NCBI RefSeq assembly: GCF_030817415.1
Contig: NZ_JAUSZI010000002.1
Span: 9,548,001-9,612,000, forward strand
DNA: 64,000 nt
Reading direction: 5' to 3'
Source: Streptomyces umbrinus
GTDB lineage: Bacteria; Actinomycetota; Actinomycetes; Streptomycetales; Streptomycetaceae
Under the pieces are notes generated by a model, which worked only from the letters and a program-made list of their open reading frames with translations, was not told where the DNA came from and made no database searches. Both the position numbers and the translations under genes were made by a program. Positions 16,410 to 25,287 of this stretch are shown one piece after another (the first letter of the stretch is position 1; every line of letters starts with the position of its first letter).

Positions 16410-17653
16410 TTGATCGCCTTGATCAGCTCGCCGTTCGACGTGTCACCGCTCAGCTCCCAGAAGAACGTGCCGCCCAGGCCCTGCGCGTTCTTGTAGTTCA
16501 TCTTCCCGGCGATGGTCGACGGGGTGTCGTAACTCCACCAGTTGTTCCCGCACTTGGCGTACGCCGTGCCGCCGACCGTGCCGGTCGCCGGGCACTTCGT
16601 CTTGAGCACCTTGTAGTCGTCGATGCCCTGCTCGTACGTGCCCGCCGCCGGGCCGGTGGCGGTGCCGCCGGGAGCCGCCTGGGTGACACCGGTCCAGCCG
16701 CGGCCGTAGAAGCCGATGCCGAGCAGCAGCTTCGAGGCCGGGACGCCCATGCCCTTGAGCTTGGCGATGGTCGCCGAGGTGTGGAACTCCGCCTTCGGGA
16801 TCCCCGAGTAGGAGTTCAGCGCCGAGTGCGGAGCCGTGGGACCGGTCGCGTCCCAGGCACCGAAGAAGTCGTACGTCATCGGGTTGTACCAGTTGACGTA
16901 CTGGGCGGCGCCCGCGTAGTCCGCCGCGTCGAGCTTGCCGCCGGCCGTGGCGTCGGCCGGGATCGCCGAGGTGACCAGCGCGGAGCCGCCGAACTTGGCG
17001 CGCACCGCGGACATCAGGTTCTTGTACGCGGCCCGCCCGCTGGTGTCACAGGTGGCGCCGCACGCGTTCGGGTACTCCCAGTCGATGTCGATCCCGTCGA
17101 AGACGTCCGCCCACTTCGAGTTCTCGACCAGGTCGTAGCAGGACTGCGCGAAGGCCGCCGGGTTCCTGGCCGCCTCGGTGAAGCCCGCAGACCAGGTCCA
17201 GCCGCCGAAGGACCACAGGACCTTGAGGTTCGGGTGCTTCTTCTTCAGCTCGCGCAGCTGGTTGAAGTTGCCGCGCAGCGGCTGGTCCCAGGTGTCCGCG
17301 ACGCCGTCGACCGACTCGGCCGCGGTGTGCGTCCGCTCGGTCGCCGCGTAGTTGTCGCCCATCGCGCACTTGCCGCCGGTGACGTTGCCGAAGGCGTAGT
17401 TGATGTGCGTCAGTTTGGCCGCGGAGCCGGACGTCTCGACGTTCTTGACCAGGTACTTCCGGTCGTAGGTGCCCCATTCGGTGAAGTAGCCGACGACCTT
17501 GGATCCGGCGGCCTTCGGTGCTGCGGCCTGTTCGGCGGGGGCGGCCGCGGTGGCCGTACCCGCGCCGGCGAGCAGCCCCGCGCCGAGAACGGCGCAACAC
17601 GCGGCGGAGATGAGCGCCCTGAAACGGACGCGGGGGCGGAGCGAGCTGAACAT
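16406..17653 (-). CDS. chiD: Secreted chitinase, glycoside hydrolase family 18
   Basis: The 415-residue enzyme has a Sec-type signal peptide (about 1-37, RFRALISAACCAVLGAG then TATAAA) and a single GH18 domain. The catalytic motif is complete: DGIDIDWE with Asp186, Asp189, Asp191 and Glu193. SFGGWTWS and the YNPMTYDFFGAWD segment line the active site. No carbohydrate-binding module is visible. ATG 17653 is preceded by GAGGAG; a further open stretch upstream is not coding. It hydrolyses chitin outside the cell. The promoter region carries DasR/chi direct repeats, so GlcNAc induction is expected. The name follows the S. coelicolor gene I recall at this place (SCO1429). Confidence 0.93.
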   Translation of the reverse strand: MFSSLRPRVRFRALISAACCAVLGAGLLAGAGTATAAAPAEQAAAPKAAGSKVVGYFTEWGTYDRKYLVKNVETSGSAAKLTHINYAFGNVTGGKCAMGDNYAATERTHTAAESVDGVADTWDQPLRGNFNQLRELKKKHPNLKVLWSFGGWTWSAGFTEAARNPAAFAQSCYDLVENSKWADVFDGIDIDWEYPNACGATCDTSGRAAYKNLMSAVRAKFGGSALVTSAIPADATAGGKLDAADYAGAAQYVNWYNPMTYDFFGAWDATGPTAPHSALNSYSGIPKAEFHTSATIAKLKGMGVPASKLLLGIGFYGRGWTGVTQAAPGGTATGPAAGTYEQGIDDYKVLKTKCPATGTVGGTAYAKCGNNWWSYDTPSTIAGKMNYKNAQGLGGTFFWELSGDTSNGELIKAIN

Positions 17654-17730
17654 CGTGTCTCCTCGTGGGGGAGAGGGGAACGGGCCGCCATTTGGCATGA
17701 ACGCGGTGAAGCGTTGGAGCGAAACAGTAG

Positions 17731-17767
17731 GAGGACTAGACCAGTACGGTCAATGGTTCGGACCAAT
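17731..17767 (-). promoter_or_regulatory. chi direct repeats / DasR-type sites in the chitinase promoter
   Basis: On the minus strand ATTGGTCCGAACC and CTGGTCTAGTCC flank ATTGAC, which can serve as the -35 box. These are the TGGTCYAGACCW-type repeats known from Streptomyces chitinase promoters and bound by DasR. The block is 78 bases upstream of the chitinase ATG. An almost identical block lies at 2462-2498. Confidence 0.75.
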
Positions 17768-17783
17768 TTGGCACAGGAATCCT

Positions 17784-17797
17784 TTACTCTTGAGTAA
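17784..17797. promoter_or_regulatory. Short palindrome upstream of the acyl-CoA dehydrogenase gene
   Basis: TTACTC TT GAGTAA is a perfect 6+6 bp inverted repeat in the only AT-rich part of the divergent region between the chitinase and acyl-CoA dehydrogenase genes. It may be an operator; no regulator is assigned. The remaining 180 bases to the next gene show no clear feature. Confidence 0.3.
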
Positions 17798-17977
17798 GCG
17801 GTCGTTAACTGGTGACTCTATGCCTCCGATCGGGCATACTCACAGCGCACAGCCGCTGATCAGCCGCTTCCGCGACCCGGAGGCGCCGAGCATCGACAGT
17901 GCCCAGTAAGACCAGGCGGGGCAGCCCCACCCAGGTGTGCGTTCGCCGAAGTGCCCGACAGGGAGGAGAGCGTCGCC

Positions 17978-19150
17978 ATGCCCGACCGCGCCCCGCAGCC
18001 GGTGGACCGTCAACTGCCCACGGACGAGGCCCGGGATCTGATCTCGCTCGTCCGCGACATCGCGCAGCGCGAGATCGCCCCGAAGGCGGCCGAGGAGGAG
18101 GACGCCGGGCACTTCCCGCGCGAAGTCCTCACGCTGCTCTCGGAGTCGGGGCTCCTCGGCCTCCCGTACGACTGCGAGTACGGCGGCGGAGACCAGCCGT
18201 ACGAGGTCTACCTCCAGGTCCTCGAAGAGCTGGCCGCAGCCCGCCTCACCGTCGGCCTCGGCGTCAGCGTGCACACGCTCGCCTGCCACGCCCTCGCCAA
18301 CTACGGCACCAAGGAACAGCAGGTCGAGCATCTCCCGGACATGCTCGGCGGCGGCCTTCTGGGCGCCTACTGCCTCTCGGAGCCGTCCTCCGGCTCGGAC
18401 GCCGCGTCGCTGCGTACGAAAGCCGTGCGGGATGGCGACATCTGGGTGATCACGGGAACCAAGGCCTGGATCACGCACGGCGGAGTCGCCGACTTCTACA
18501 CCGTGCTCGCGCGCACCGGCGGCGAGGGGGCGCGCGGCATCACGGCGTTTCTGGTGCCCGGCGACGCCGAGGGACTGAGTGCCGCGGTGCCCGAGAAGAA
18601 GATGGGCATGAAGGGCTCACCCACCGCCCAGGTCCACTTCGACGGGGTGCGGATCCCGGACGACCGGCGCATCGGCGACGAGGGCCAGGGTTTCGCGATC
18701 GCCCTGTCCGCGCTCGACTCGGGGCGGCTCGGCATCGCGGCCTGCGCGATCGGTGTGGCCCAGGCCGCGCTCGACGAGGCCGTCGCGTACGCCACCGGGC
18801 GGCAGCAGTTCGGCCGCCCGATCGCGGACTTCCAGGGTCTGCGCTTCATGCTCGCGGACATGGCGACCCAGATCGAGGCCGGCCGGGCGCTCTACCTCGC
18901 CGCGGCCCGGCTGCGCGACGCCGGACGGCCGTTCGCCAAGCAGGCGGCCATGGCGAAACTGCACTGCACCGACACCGCGATGAAGGTCACCACGGACGCC
19001 GTCCAGGTGCTCGGCGGGTACGGCTACACCGCGGACTTCCCCGCGGAGCGCTTCATGCGCGAGGCCAAGGTGCTGCAGATCGTCGAGGGCACCAATCAGA
19101 TCCAGCGGATGGTCATCGCCCGTCACCTCGCGGGTCCCGAGTCGCGCTGA
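17978..19150 (+). CDS. Acyl-CoA dehydrogenase
   Basis: The 390-residue FAD enzyme oxidises an acyl-CoA to the 2-enoyl-CoA. Family signatures are present: YCLSEPSSGSDAASLRTKAV (FAD-binding motif), AVAYATGRQQFGRPIADFQG, and QVLGGYGYTADFPAERFMRE with the catalytic-Glu region IVEGTNQIQRMVIARHL at the end. An in-frame GTG at 17951 is open, but the ATG at 17978 has GGAGGAG (17962-17968) at good spacing. Chain length and branching of the substrate cannot be told. No other beta-oxidation genes adjoin it. Confidence 0.92.
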   Translation: MPDRAPQPVDRQLPTDEARDLISLVRDIAQREIAPKAAEEEDAGHFPREVLTLLSESGLLGLPYDCEYGGGDQPYEVYLQVLEELAAARLTVGLGVSVHTLACHALANYGTKEQQVEHLPDMLGGGLLGAYCLSEPSSGSDAASLRTKAVRDGDIWVITGTKAWITHGGVADFYTVLARTGGEGARGITAFLVPGDAEGLSAAVPEKKMGMKGSPTAQVHFDGVRIPDDRRIGDEGQGFAIALSALDSGRLGIAACAIGVAQAALDEAVAYATGRQQFGRPIADFQGLRFMLADMATQIEAGRALYLAAARLRDAGRPFAKQAAMAKLHCTDTAMKVTTDAVQVLGGYGYTADFPAERFMREAKVLQIVEGTNQIQRMVIARHLAGPESR

Positions 19151-19466
19151 ACCTCCCGTACCCGTACACCACCGAGGGCGCCGCGAGCCGGGCCCACTCC
19201 GGGTCGTGGCGGCCCGGCAGGGTCCGGCCCCGGTCGGCCCAGGTGCGGATGAGGGCACGGTAGATGGGGGGATCCAGGGGCTGATGTTGCGTGTGGTGCG
19301 CATGGGACCCTTGTGGTGCCTGAGCTCCTTGCGTCCACTGAATTCCCTGGGTTCCCTGCGCCCACTGGGTCTCCTGTGGTCCCAGTGATCCCTGGGGAAC
19401 CGATTCTGCCGACGCGGGGAAGAGGATCCGGCGGCGGCGCTCCGCCTCTGCGTATGTGGAGGTCAT
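19113..19466 (-). CDS. Hypothetical protein with a Gln/Thr/Gly-rich repeat
   Basis: The 117-residue frame starts MTSTYAEAERRRRILFPAS and then has a Gln-rich stretch built from QGTQ, QWTQG and QGAQ units (about 25-60). It ends in a conserved-looking part with PPIYRALIRTWADRGRTLPG and DPEWARL. Third-position GC is high throughout, which supports coding. It overlaps the convergent acyl-CoA dehydrogenase 3' end by 38 bases. No good Shine-Dalgarno was seen. Function unknown; similar short proteins are, from memory, common in Streptomyces. Confidence 0.6.
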   Translation of the reverse strand: MTSTYAEAERRRRILFPASAESVPQGSLGPQETQWAQGTQGIQWTQGAQAPQGSHAHHTQHQPLDPPIYRALIRTWADRGRTLPGRHDPEWARLAAPSVVYGYGRFSATRDPRGDGR

Positions 19467-19679
19467 ACCGAGACCAACGGGTCCACATACGGACAGGACA
19501 CCGGCACGGGGATTCGCCATTGAGTTCGCGGTGCCCCCTTGTTCCGGGCACCGCCGGTCCGTACGAGGGGCGCACCGGACTCTGGCCCCCTAAGACCTTC
19601 TGACGTACCGTCAACTCCGCCGCCGGGGGCCGCACCCCTCCGGGCGACGTCACGCGCCGTACGCCCCGGGAGGCAGCCG

Positions 19680-20804
19680 ATGCCCGACGACCGCCCCGTA
19701 GCCCTCGACGAGTACCCCGTGCACCAGGTCCCCCTCTCGATGAAGCACGTGGCGACGGGGGACCGGAACGCCTACGACCGGTGCATCTTCCAGGTCTTCG
19801 ACCATCAGGGGCGAGCCCTGCTCATCCTGGGGCTGGGGGTGTACCCGAACGTCGGCGTGATCGACGCGTACGCGACCCTGCGCACCGGCGACACCCTGCA
19901 CGCCGTACGCGCCTCCGACGCCCTGGACGACGACACCCGGATGACGATGGCGGTCGGTCCGCTGCGGATCCAGGTCGAGCGCCCCCTGAAGGACTTCGTC
20001 CTGAGCTGCGCGGCCGACCCCGACGACCCGGACGGACTGTCGTACGAGATCAACTGGTCGGCGGAATTTCCCGCGCTGTGGGAGCCGCATCACGTCCAAC
20101 GCCGGGGCGCCCGGCTCACGTTGGAGGGCCGGCGCTTCGTGCAGGCGGGCCGGTGCGAGGGCTGGATCCGGGTCGCGGGGGAGGAGATACGGCTGTCGGG
20201 CGACGGCTGGACCGGCACCCGCGACCGCAGCTGGGGCACGCGCCCCCTGCCCGGCGAGGAAGGCGGCCGGCTCGCCGAGGAGCACCCGACCGAGGGCTTC
20301 CACTGGCTCTGGTGTCCCGTCCGCTTCGAGGACCGCTTCCTGATGGTCGTCACCCAGGAGGACGCCGACGGCTACCGGACCCTGAACGACGCCACGCTCG
20401 TACGGAACGGGGAACGCGACCGCCAACTCGGCTGGCCCCAGACCGAGATCACCTACCGGAGCGGAACCCGCCACCCGGAGCGCGCGACCGTCCACCTCGG
20501 TGACTTCCGCAAACCGTCGGAACTCGGCGTCGAGATCCTCACCTCCTCCCCGCTCGCCGTCGGGGCCGGCTATCCGCCCGCCGAGGACTGGCAGCACGGC
20601 ACCTGGCAGGGGCGCGGCTGGACCGACCGCCGTACCTACGGCCTTTCGGACCCGGCCGCGCTCGGGCTCGCCGCGTACGGCGTGACCGACCACGCCGCCC
20701 GCTTCACGCTCGACGGACAGGTGGGGCATGGCATCTTCGAGCACGGCTCGTTCGGACGGCACGACCCGAGCGGGTTCACCGGCTTCGACTCGGTCGCGCC
20801 GTAG
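19680..20804 (+). CDS. Hypothetical protein, possibly lipocalin/AttH-like
   Basis: The 374-residue protein has no signal peptide or membrane segment and is rich in predicted beta strands with many Trp/Gly turns (GEEIRLSGDGWTGTRDRSWG, EGFHWLWCPVRFEDRFLMVV). The pattern recalls AttH/CrtC-like lipocalin proteins, but this is a weak structural resemblance. The ATG at 19680 has GGGAGG 6 bases upstream; the frame upstream of it is not coding. It is followed after 30 bases by a kinase-like gene, probably the same transcript. Function unknown. Confidence 0.7.
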   Translation: MPDDRPVALDEYPVHQVPLSMKHVATGDRNAYDRCIFQVFDHQGRALLILGLGVYPNVGVIDAYATLRTGDTLHAVRASDALDDDTRMTMAVGPLRIQVERPLKDFVLSCAADPDDPDGLSYEINWSAEFPALWEPHHVQRRGARLTLEGRRFVQAGRCEGWIRVAGEEIRLSGDGWTGTRDRSWGTRPLPGEEGGRLAEEHPTEGFHWLWCPVRFEDRFLMVVTQEDADGYRTLNDATLVRNGERDRQLGWPQTEITYRSGTRHPERATVHLGDFRKPSELGVEILTSSPLAVGAGYPPAEDWQHGTWQGRGWTDRRTYGLSDPAALGLAAYGVTDHAARFTLDGQVGHGIFEHGSFGRHDPSGFTGFDSVAP

Positions 20805-20834
20805 GGAAGTTGACGCGAGAGAGGGAGCGGAACG

Positions 20835-21929
20835 ATGGCAACGGCACCCCGTCCGCGTACGACCACACGTGACCCGGAGGAACTCGCGCGGCGGCTGACC
20901 GCCTGGCTCGCCGGACGGCTGCCCGGCGCCAAAGCGGTCGACGTCCGCGTCCCCGCCTCCAACGGACTGTCCAGCGAGACCCTGCTCTTCGACATCGAGC
21001 ACCCCGAACCCCAGGTGCGCGCCTGCGCGTTGAGGCTCGCGGCGGACCCGGCGGCGTACACCGTCTTCCCGGTGTACGACCTGCCGCGCCAGTACCGCAC
21101 CATGCGACTGGTGGCGGACCGCACGGACGTGCCCGTACCGCGGGTGCAGTGGCTGGAGGAGGACCCGGGGCCCCTCGGGGCACCCTTCTTCGTCATGGAG
21201 CGTGTGGAGGGCCGCGTACCGCCGGACGTCATGCCCTACACCTACGAGGGCAACTGGCTGCACGCGGCAAGTGACGCCGAACGGGAGCGACTTGAACACG
21301 CCTCGGTCGGACTCCTCGCCCGGCTGCACGACCAAGTCCCGGTGCGCGAGGCGGACTTCCTGGCCTCGCCGGGGGACGGCAGTCCGTTGCGACGCCATGT
21401 CGAGGACCAACGCGCCTACTACGAATGGGTGATTGACGGTCTGCCGCGGTCACCCCTGATCGAGGACGCCTTCGACCGGCTCGACGCGATCTGGCCGCGC
21501 GACGAGGGCGAGACGGTCCTGAGCTGGGGTGACGCACGCATCGGAAACGTCATCTACGACGGCTTCGAACCCGCTGCCGTCCTCGACTGGGAGATGGCGG
21601 CACTGGCCCCGCGCGAGGTCGACCTCGGCTGGATGATCTACCTGCACCGCTTCTTCCAGGACCTCACCGTGAGCTTCGGCCAGCCCGGACTGCCCGGCTT
21701 CCTGCGCCGGGACCGCGTGGAGCCGCGCTACGCCCAACTCACCGGCCACACACCGCGGGACATGGACTTCCACATCCTGTACGCCGCCCTGCGGCACGCA
21801 ATCGTCATGCTGCGCGTCGCCTACCGGCAGGTGCACTTCGGTGAGACCGCAGTCCCCGCGGATCCGGACACACTGATCCTGCACCACGACAGCCTGCGAG
21901 CCATGGTGCAGGGCAGTTACTGGAGCTGA
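20835..21929 (+). CDS. Aminoglycoside-phosphotransferase-like kinase family protein
   Basis: The 364-residue protein shows the APH/choline-kinase fold: hinge LGAPFFVMERVEGRVPPDV, a catalytic loop SWGDARIGNVIYDGF and metal motif AAVLDWEMAALAPREVDLGW. The loop has Trp in place of the usual His of HGD, as seen in the ACAD10-like subgroup of this family. Such proteins phosphorylate small molecules, and ACAD10/11 relatives act on hydroxyacyl-CoA; an acyl-CoA dehydrogenase gene lies 1.7 kb upstream, but a link is only suggestive. Substrate unknown. Confidence 0.8.
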   Translation: MATAPRPRTTTRDPEELARRLTAWLAGRLPGAKAVDVRVPASNGLSSETLLFDIEHPEPQVRACALRLAADPAAYTVFPVYDLPRQYRTMRLVADRTDVPVPRVQWLEEDPGPLGAPFFVMERVEGRVPPDVMPYTYEGNWLHAASDAERERLEHASVGLLARLHDQVPVREADFLASPGDGSPLRRHVEDQRAYYEWVIDGLPRSPLIEDAFDRLDAIWPRDEGETVLSWGDARIGNVIYDGFEPAAVLDWEMAALAPREVDLGWMIYLHRFFQDLTVSFGQPGLPGFLRRDRVEPRYAQLTGHTPRDMDFHILYAALRHAIVMLRVAYRQVHFGETAVPADPDTLILHHDSLRAMVQGSYWS

Positions 21930-21962
21930 GGACCGCTCAGACGGAAACCGGCCGCGTGGTGC

Positions 21963-22391
21963 TCAGGCGGCCTGGTCGCGCATCACCGGCACCCGCATGG
22001 GACGCGAGCCGGGGCCGCCGACGTGCGAGAAGGGCTGCGTACGCCAGTCGAGACCCTGAGGGAGCGTCAACAGCAGAGCGGTGTCCTGCTCCTGAGCCTC
22101 CATCGTCTCGTCGGCGGGCCGGGCCTCGGCCGCCGTACGGCCCGTACCGGCGCAGACCGTGAGCCCGAACGGGTTCCACGGCGACGCGCACAGCGCGTGC
22201 TCCGGCAGGATCTCCTCGTCCGCGAGGAGCGCGATGGGCTGCGCGCAGTCCGGGCAGATCACCCGGTACATCTCGAAGGTGTCGTACGCGTCGAACTCCT
22301 CGGCGTCAGGTTCGACGCCCTCCGGCTCGGGCTCGACGACGGGCTGCTGCCGCTTGGGCGCGGTGCGACCAGGGCGCTTCAGACTCTGCAT
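21963..22391 (-). CDS. Hypothetical protein with a Cys-pair motif
   Basis: The 142-residue protein begins with a basic segment (MQSLKRPGRTAPKRQQPVV), then an acidic stretch, then YRVICPDCAQPIALLADEE with a CxxC pair that could bind metal together with later cysteines (ALCASPW, LTVCAGTG). Codon usage is typical. It faces the kinase-like gene tail to tail with a 33-base gap. Function unknown. The 264-base gap to the Lrp gene holds an ATGTG/CACAT inverted repeat near 22504-22520 and nothing else recognised. Confidence 0.65.
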   Translation of the reverse strand: MQSLKRPGRTAPKRQQPVVEPEPEGVEPDAEEFDAYDTFEMYRVICPDCAQPIALLADEEILPEHALCASPWNPFGLTVCAGTGRTAAEARPADETMEAQEQDTALLLTLPQGLDWRTQPFSHVGGPGSRPMRVPVMRDQAA

Positions 22392-22655
22392 GGGCTACTC
22401 CCCCTCGGGTGGGCCGACAAGGCACTGCGACCTCGACCACAGCAAGCACTTCCCGCCCCGTCTCTGCGGTAATCACGAGAACATCACGGAACCGACTGCC
22501 GCGATGTGGCGTTCGTCACATGCCGCGTGCAGGTGCCCGACCCGGTGGTTTTGTCCCCCGGGTGTCTCGCCCGCTTCTTCAGGCCACATCACAAACCGGG
22601 TATGACCTGCGCCGCAGAGTACCCGAGGGGATCAAGGGCATGTAGGTTCTCCGCC

Positions 22656-23096
22656 ATGGAGGAGCTGGACCGCCACATCGTGCAGCTGCTCGTCGAAGAC
22701 GGGCGGATGAGCTACACAGACCTGGGCAAGGCCACGGGCCTGTCCACGTCGGCCGTGCACCAGCGGGTGCGCCGGCTTGAGCAGCGCGGAGTCATCCGCG
22801 GCTATGCCGCGGTCGTCGACCCGGAGGCCGTCGGGCTGCCGATCACGGCCTTCATCTCGGTGAAACCGTTCGACCCCAGCGCCCCCGACGACATCGCCGA
22901 ACGGCTGGCCGACGTCCCGGAGCTGGAGGCCTGCCACAGCGTCGCCGGCGACGAGAACTACATCCTCAAGGTCCGCGTCTCGACACCGCACGAGCTGGAG
23001 GAGCTCCTCGCGCGTGTGCGCACGCTGGCGGGCGTATCGACACGTACGACGGTGGTTCTCTCCACGCCGTACGAGGCCCGGCCGCCCAAGATCTGA
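22656..23096 (+). CDS. Lrp/AsnC-family transcriptional regulator
   Basis: The 146-residue protein has an AsnC-type helix-turn-helix (about 1-60: MEELDRHIVQLLVEDGRMSY, TGLSTSAVHQRVRRLEQRGV) and a C-terminal RAM ligand domain (about 65-140, with CHSVAGDENYILKVRVSTP). Members sense amino acids and bind DNA as octamers. No Shine-Dalgarno precedes the ATG, but TAGGTT lies 8 bases upstream of it, so the mRNA is probably leaderless. The target is not known; the amidohydrolase gene follows 63 bases downstream on the same strand. Confidence 0.9.
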   Translation: MEELDRHIVQLLVEDGRMSYTDLGKATGLSTSAVHQRVRRLEQRGVIRGYAAVVDPEAVGLPITAFISVKPFDPSAPDDIAERLADVPELEACHSVAGDENYILKVRVSTPHELEELLARVRTLAGVSTRTTVVLSTPYEARPPKI

Positions 23097-23159
23097 CCCC
23101 CGTGTGTGTGGGGACCCCCGTGCGCGGGGCGCGTGCGCCGAGGGGCGAGACTGTTCCCC

Positions 23160-24785
23160 ATGAGTGAGAGCACCGCCACCTCCCGAACCGTGCTGCTGCG
23201 CGGCGGGGAAGTCCACAGCCCCGCCGACCCGTTCGCCACCGCGATGGTCGTGGAACGCGGGCAGGTCGCCTGGGTCGGCTCCGAGGGCGCGGCCGACGCG
23301 TTCGCGGACGGTGTCGACGAGGTGGTGGACCTCGAAGGGGCGCTCGTCACCCCGGCGTTCACCGACGCGCACGTGCACACCACGGCCACCGGCCTCGCCC
23401 TCACCGGCCTCGACCTCTCCGCCGCCCGCACCCTCACCGAGGCGATGGCCCTCGTACGGGAGTTCGCAGCCACCCGCCCCGCCGACCGGGTACTCCTCGG
23501 TCATGGCTGGGACGCGTCCCGCTGGCCCGAGCGGCGGCATCCATGGCGGGACGAGCTGGACGAGGTCACCGGCGGCCGCCCGCTCTACCTCAGCCGGATC
23601 GACGTGCACTCGGCCGTCGTCACCACGGCACTGCTGGACATGGCGCCGGGCGTACGCCGGGCGGCCGGCTTCGAGGACGGCGAACCGCTGACCCGCGACG
23701 CCCATCACGCCGTACGCGCCGCCGCGTTCGCAGCTGTGACCCCGGAGCAGCGCACCGAAGCCCAGCGCGCCGCGCTGAAGCATGCGGCCTCGCTCGGTAT
23801 CGGCTCCGTCCACGAGTGCGCGGGCCCGGAGATCTCCTCCGAGGACGACTTCACCGGGCTGCTGAGGCTCGCCGCGGAGGAGGCCGGGCCCCGGGTCGTC
23901 GGCTACTGGGCCGAACACGGGGAGGAGGGCGTGGCGAAGGCCCAGGCGTTGGGAGCGGTCGGGGCCGCGGGCGACCTCTTCGTGGACGGCGCCCTCGGCT
24001 CGCACACGGCCTGCCTCCATCAGCCGTACATCGACGCCGAGCACACCGGCACCGCCTACCTGGACACCGCGGCCGTCGCCACCCATGTGGTGGCATGCAC
24101 CGAGGCGGGCCTCCAGGCGGGCTTCCACGCCATCGGGGACGCCGCCGTGACGTCCGTGGTCGACGGAGTCCGTGCCGCCGCCGAGAAGGTCGGCCTGGCC
24201 CGCGTTCGCGCCGCCCGGCACCGCGTCGAGCACGCCGAGATGCTCACCCCGGAGGCGATCGCCGCCTTCGCCGAACTCGGCCTCACCGCTTCCGTCCAGC
24301 CGGCCTTCGACGCGCTGTGGGGCGGCGAGGACGGCATGTACGTCGAGCGCCTCGGCGCCGAGCGGGCCCGGACGCTCAACCCGTTCGCGGCCCTGCTGCG
24401 GGCCGGGGTGCCGCTCGCCTTCGGCTCCGACAGCCCCGTCACACCCCTCGATCCCTGGGGCACCGTCCGCGCCGCCGCCTTCCACCGCACTCCGGAGCAC
24501 CGCGTGTCCGTGCGCGCCGCGTTCACGGCGCATACGCGGGGCGGCTGGCGGGCGGTCGGACGCGACGACGCGGGCCTCCTGGTACCCGGCGCGCCCGCGG
24601 ACTACGCCGTGTGGCGCACCGACGAGCTCGTCGTCCAGGCCCCTGACGACCGGGTGGCCCGCTGGTCGACCGACCCGCGCTCCGGCACCCCCGGACTGCC
24701 CGACCTCACGCCCGGCGCGCGACTGCCCGTCTGTCTGCGTACGGTCGTGGGCGGACGGACGGTATTCGTACGGCCGGACGAGTGA
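23160..24785 (+). CDS. Amidohydrolase family protein (YtcJ-like)
   Basis: The 541-residue protein is a metal-dependent hydrolase of the amidohydrolase_3 group. The metal motif FTDAHVHTTATGLAL is near residue 70. HECAGPEISSEDDF, FHAIGDAAVTSVVDG and HRVEHAEMLTPEAI give the other ligands, and AFGSDSPVTPLDPWG holds the catalytic Asp near residue 425. These enzymes hydrolyse N-acyl or amide bonds; the substrate is unknown. ATG 23160 is used; upstream codons look non-coding. No clear Shine-Dalgarno, so a leaderless start is possible. Confidence 0.85.
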   Translation: MSESTATSRTVLLRGGEVHSPADPFATAMVVERGQVAWVGSEGAADAFADGVDEVVDLEGALVTPAFTDAHVHTTATGLALTGLDLSAARTLTEAMALVREFAATRPADRVLLGHGWDASRWPERRHPWRDELDEVTGGRPLYLSRIDVHSAVVTTALLDMAPGVRRAAGFEDGEPLTRDAHHAVRAAAFAAVTPEQRTEAQRAALKHAASLGIGSVHECAGPEISSEDDFTGLLRLAAEEAGPRVVGYWAEHGEEGVAKAQALGAVGAAGDLFVDGALGSHTACLHQPYIDAEHTGTAYLDTAAVATHVVACTEAGLQAGFHAIGDAAVTSVVDGVRAAAEKVGLARVRAARHRVEHAEMLTPEAIAAFAELGLTASVQPAFDALWGGEDGMYVERLGAERARTLNPFAALLRAGVPLAFGSDSPVTPLDPWGTVRAAAFHRTPEHRVSVRAAFTAHTRGGWRAVGRDDAGLLVPGAPADYAVWRTDELVVQAPDDRVARWSTDPRSGTPGLPDLTPGARLPVCLRTVVGGRTVFVRPDE

Positions 24786-25287
24786 TGTCCCGGGGTGGCG
24801 CGGCGTCGATCATGGCCGGGCGCGCCGTCGCGCGACCTGCGTATCCTCCGCGCTGACCAGGGGGTTGAGGGAAAACGCCCAGGTCAAACGGCTGTTGACA
24901 GCGAGCGGCAGGTGGCCGGTAGGTTCGGCCGGGTCCACCACCGGACGTCCGACCGGTGAACTTCCGCGCAGTCGCCGCAGCGCAGTTGGGTCAGGGGTGG
25001 TGTGCCGCACCGGTACACCACCACTGGGAGCCAGGCCCAGCGCCCGCGCCACGGGGCGAGGGAACGTTCCGGCTCGGATGGTGTGACCCGGGTGGGGCCC
25101 GGACGCTCAGTAGACAACGGCTTTCGGTCGACCCGCAGCCAGCGGGTCCCAGGTCGGCCCGAAGGGCGCCGGGCCCCGATCCGCAGTCCTGTCCCCTTCC
25201 GGGAACTTTCACCTCGGTGCCTCACCTGCCTGAAGAGCGACGCTCGCTATGGTGGAGCCCCTCGCACGGAAGTCTTAAGGGGAAGCT
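24786..25287 (+). other. 502-base non-coding stretch, long leader of the mannosyltransferase gene
   Basis: No convincing gene lies here. TTGACA (24895-24900) and TAGGTT (24920-24925), 19 bases apart, form a good vegetative promoter that would give a leader of about 350 nt before ppm1. The leader contains stable hairpins, for example GGTGGTGT with ACACCACC near 24990-25025. A second -10-like TATGGT near 25248 lies closer to the gene. An open frame at 24864-25086 (TTG start) has weak codon bias and is not called. Confidence 0.45.

Noticed and set aside
17821..17909. 29-codon frame upstream of the acyl-CoA dehydrogenase gene
   Set aside because: No Shine-Dalgarno or leaderless promoter at the ATG, and no protein-like features.
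24864..25086. TTG-started frame of about 73 codons in the ppm1 leader
   Set aside because: Codon bias is weak and it spans the promoter TTGACA/TAGGTT; no recognisable protein features.
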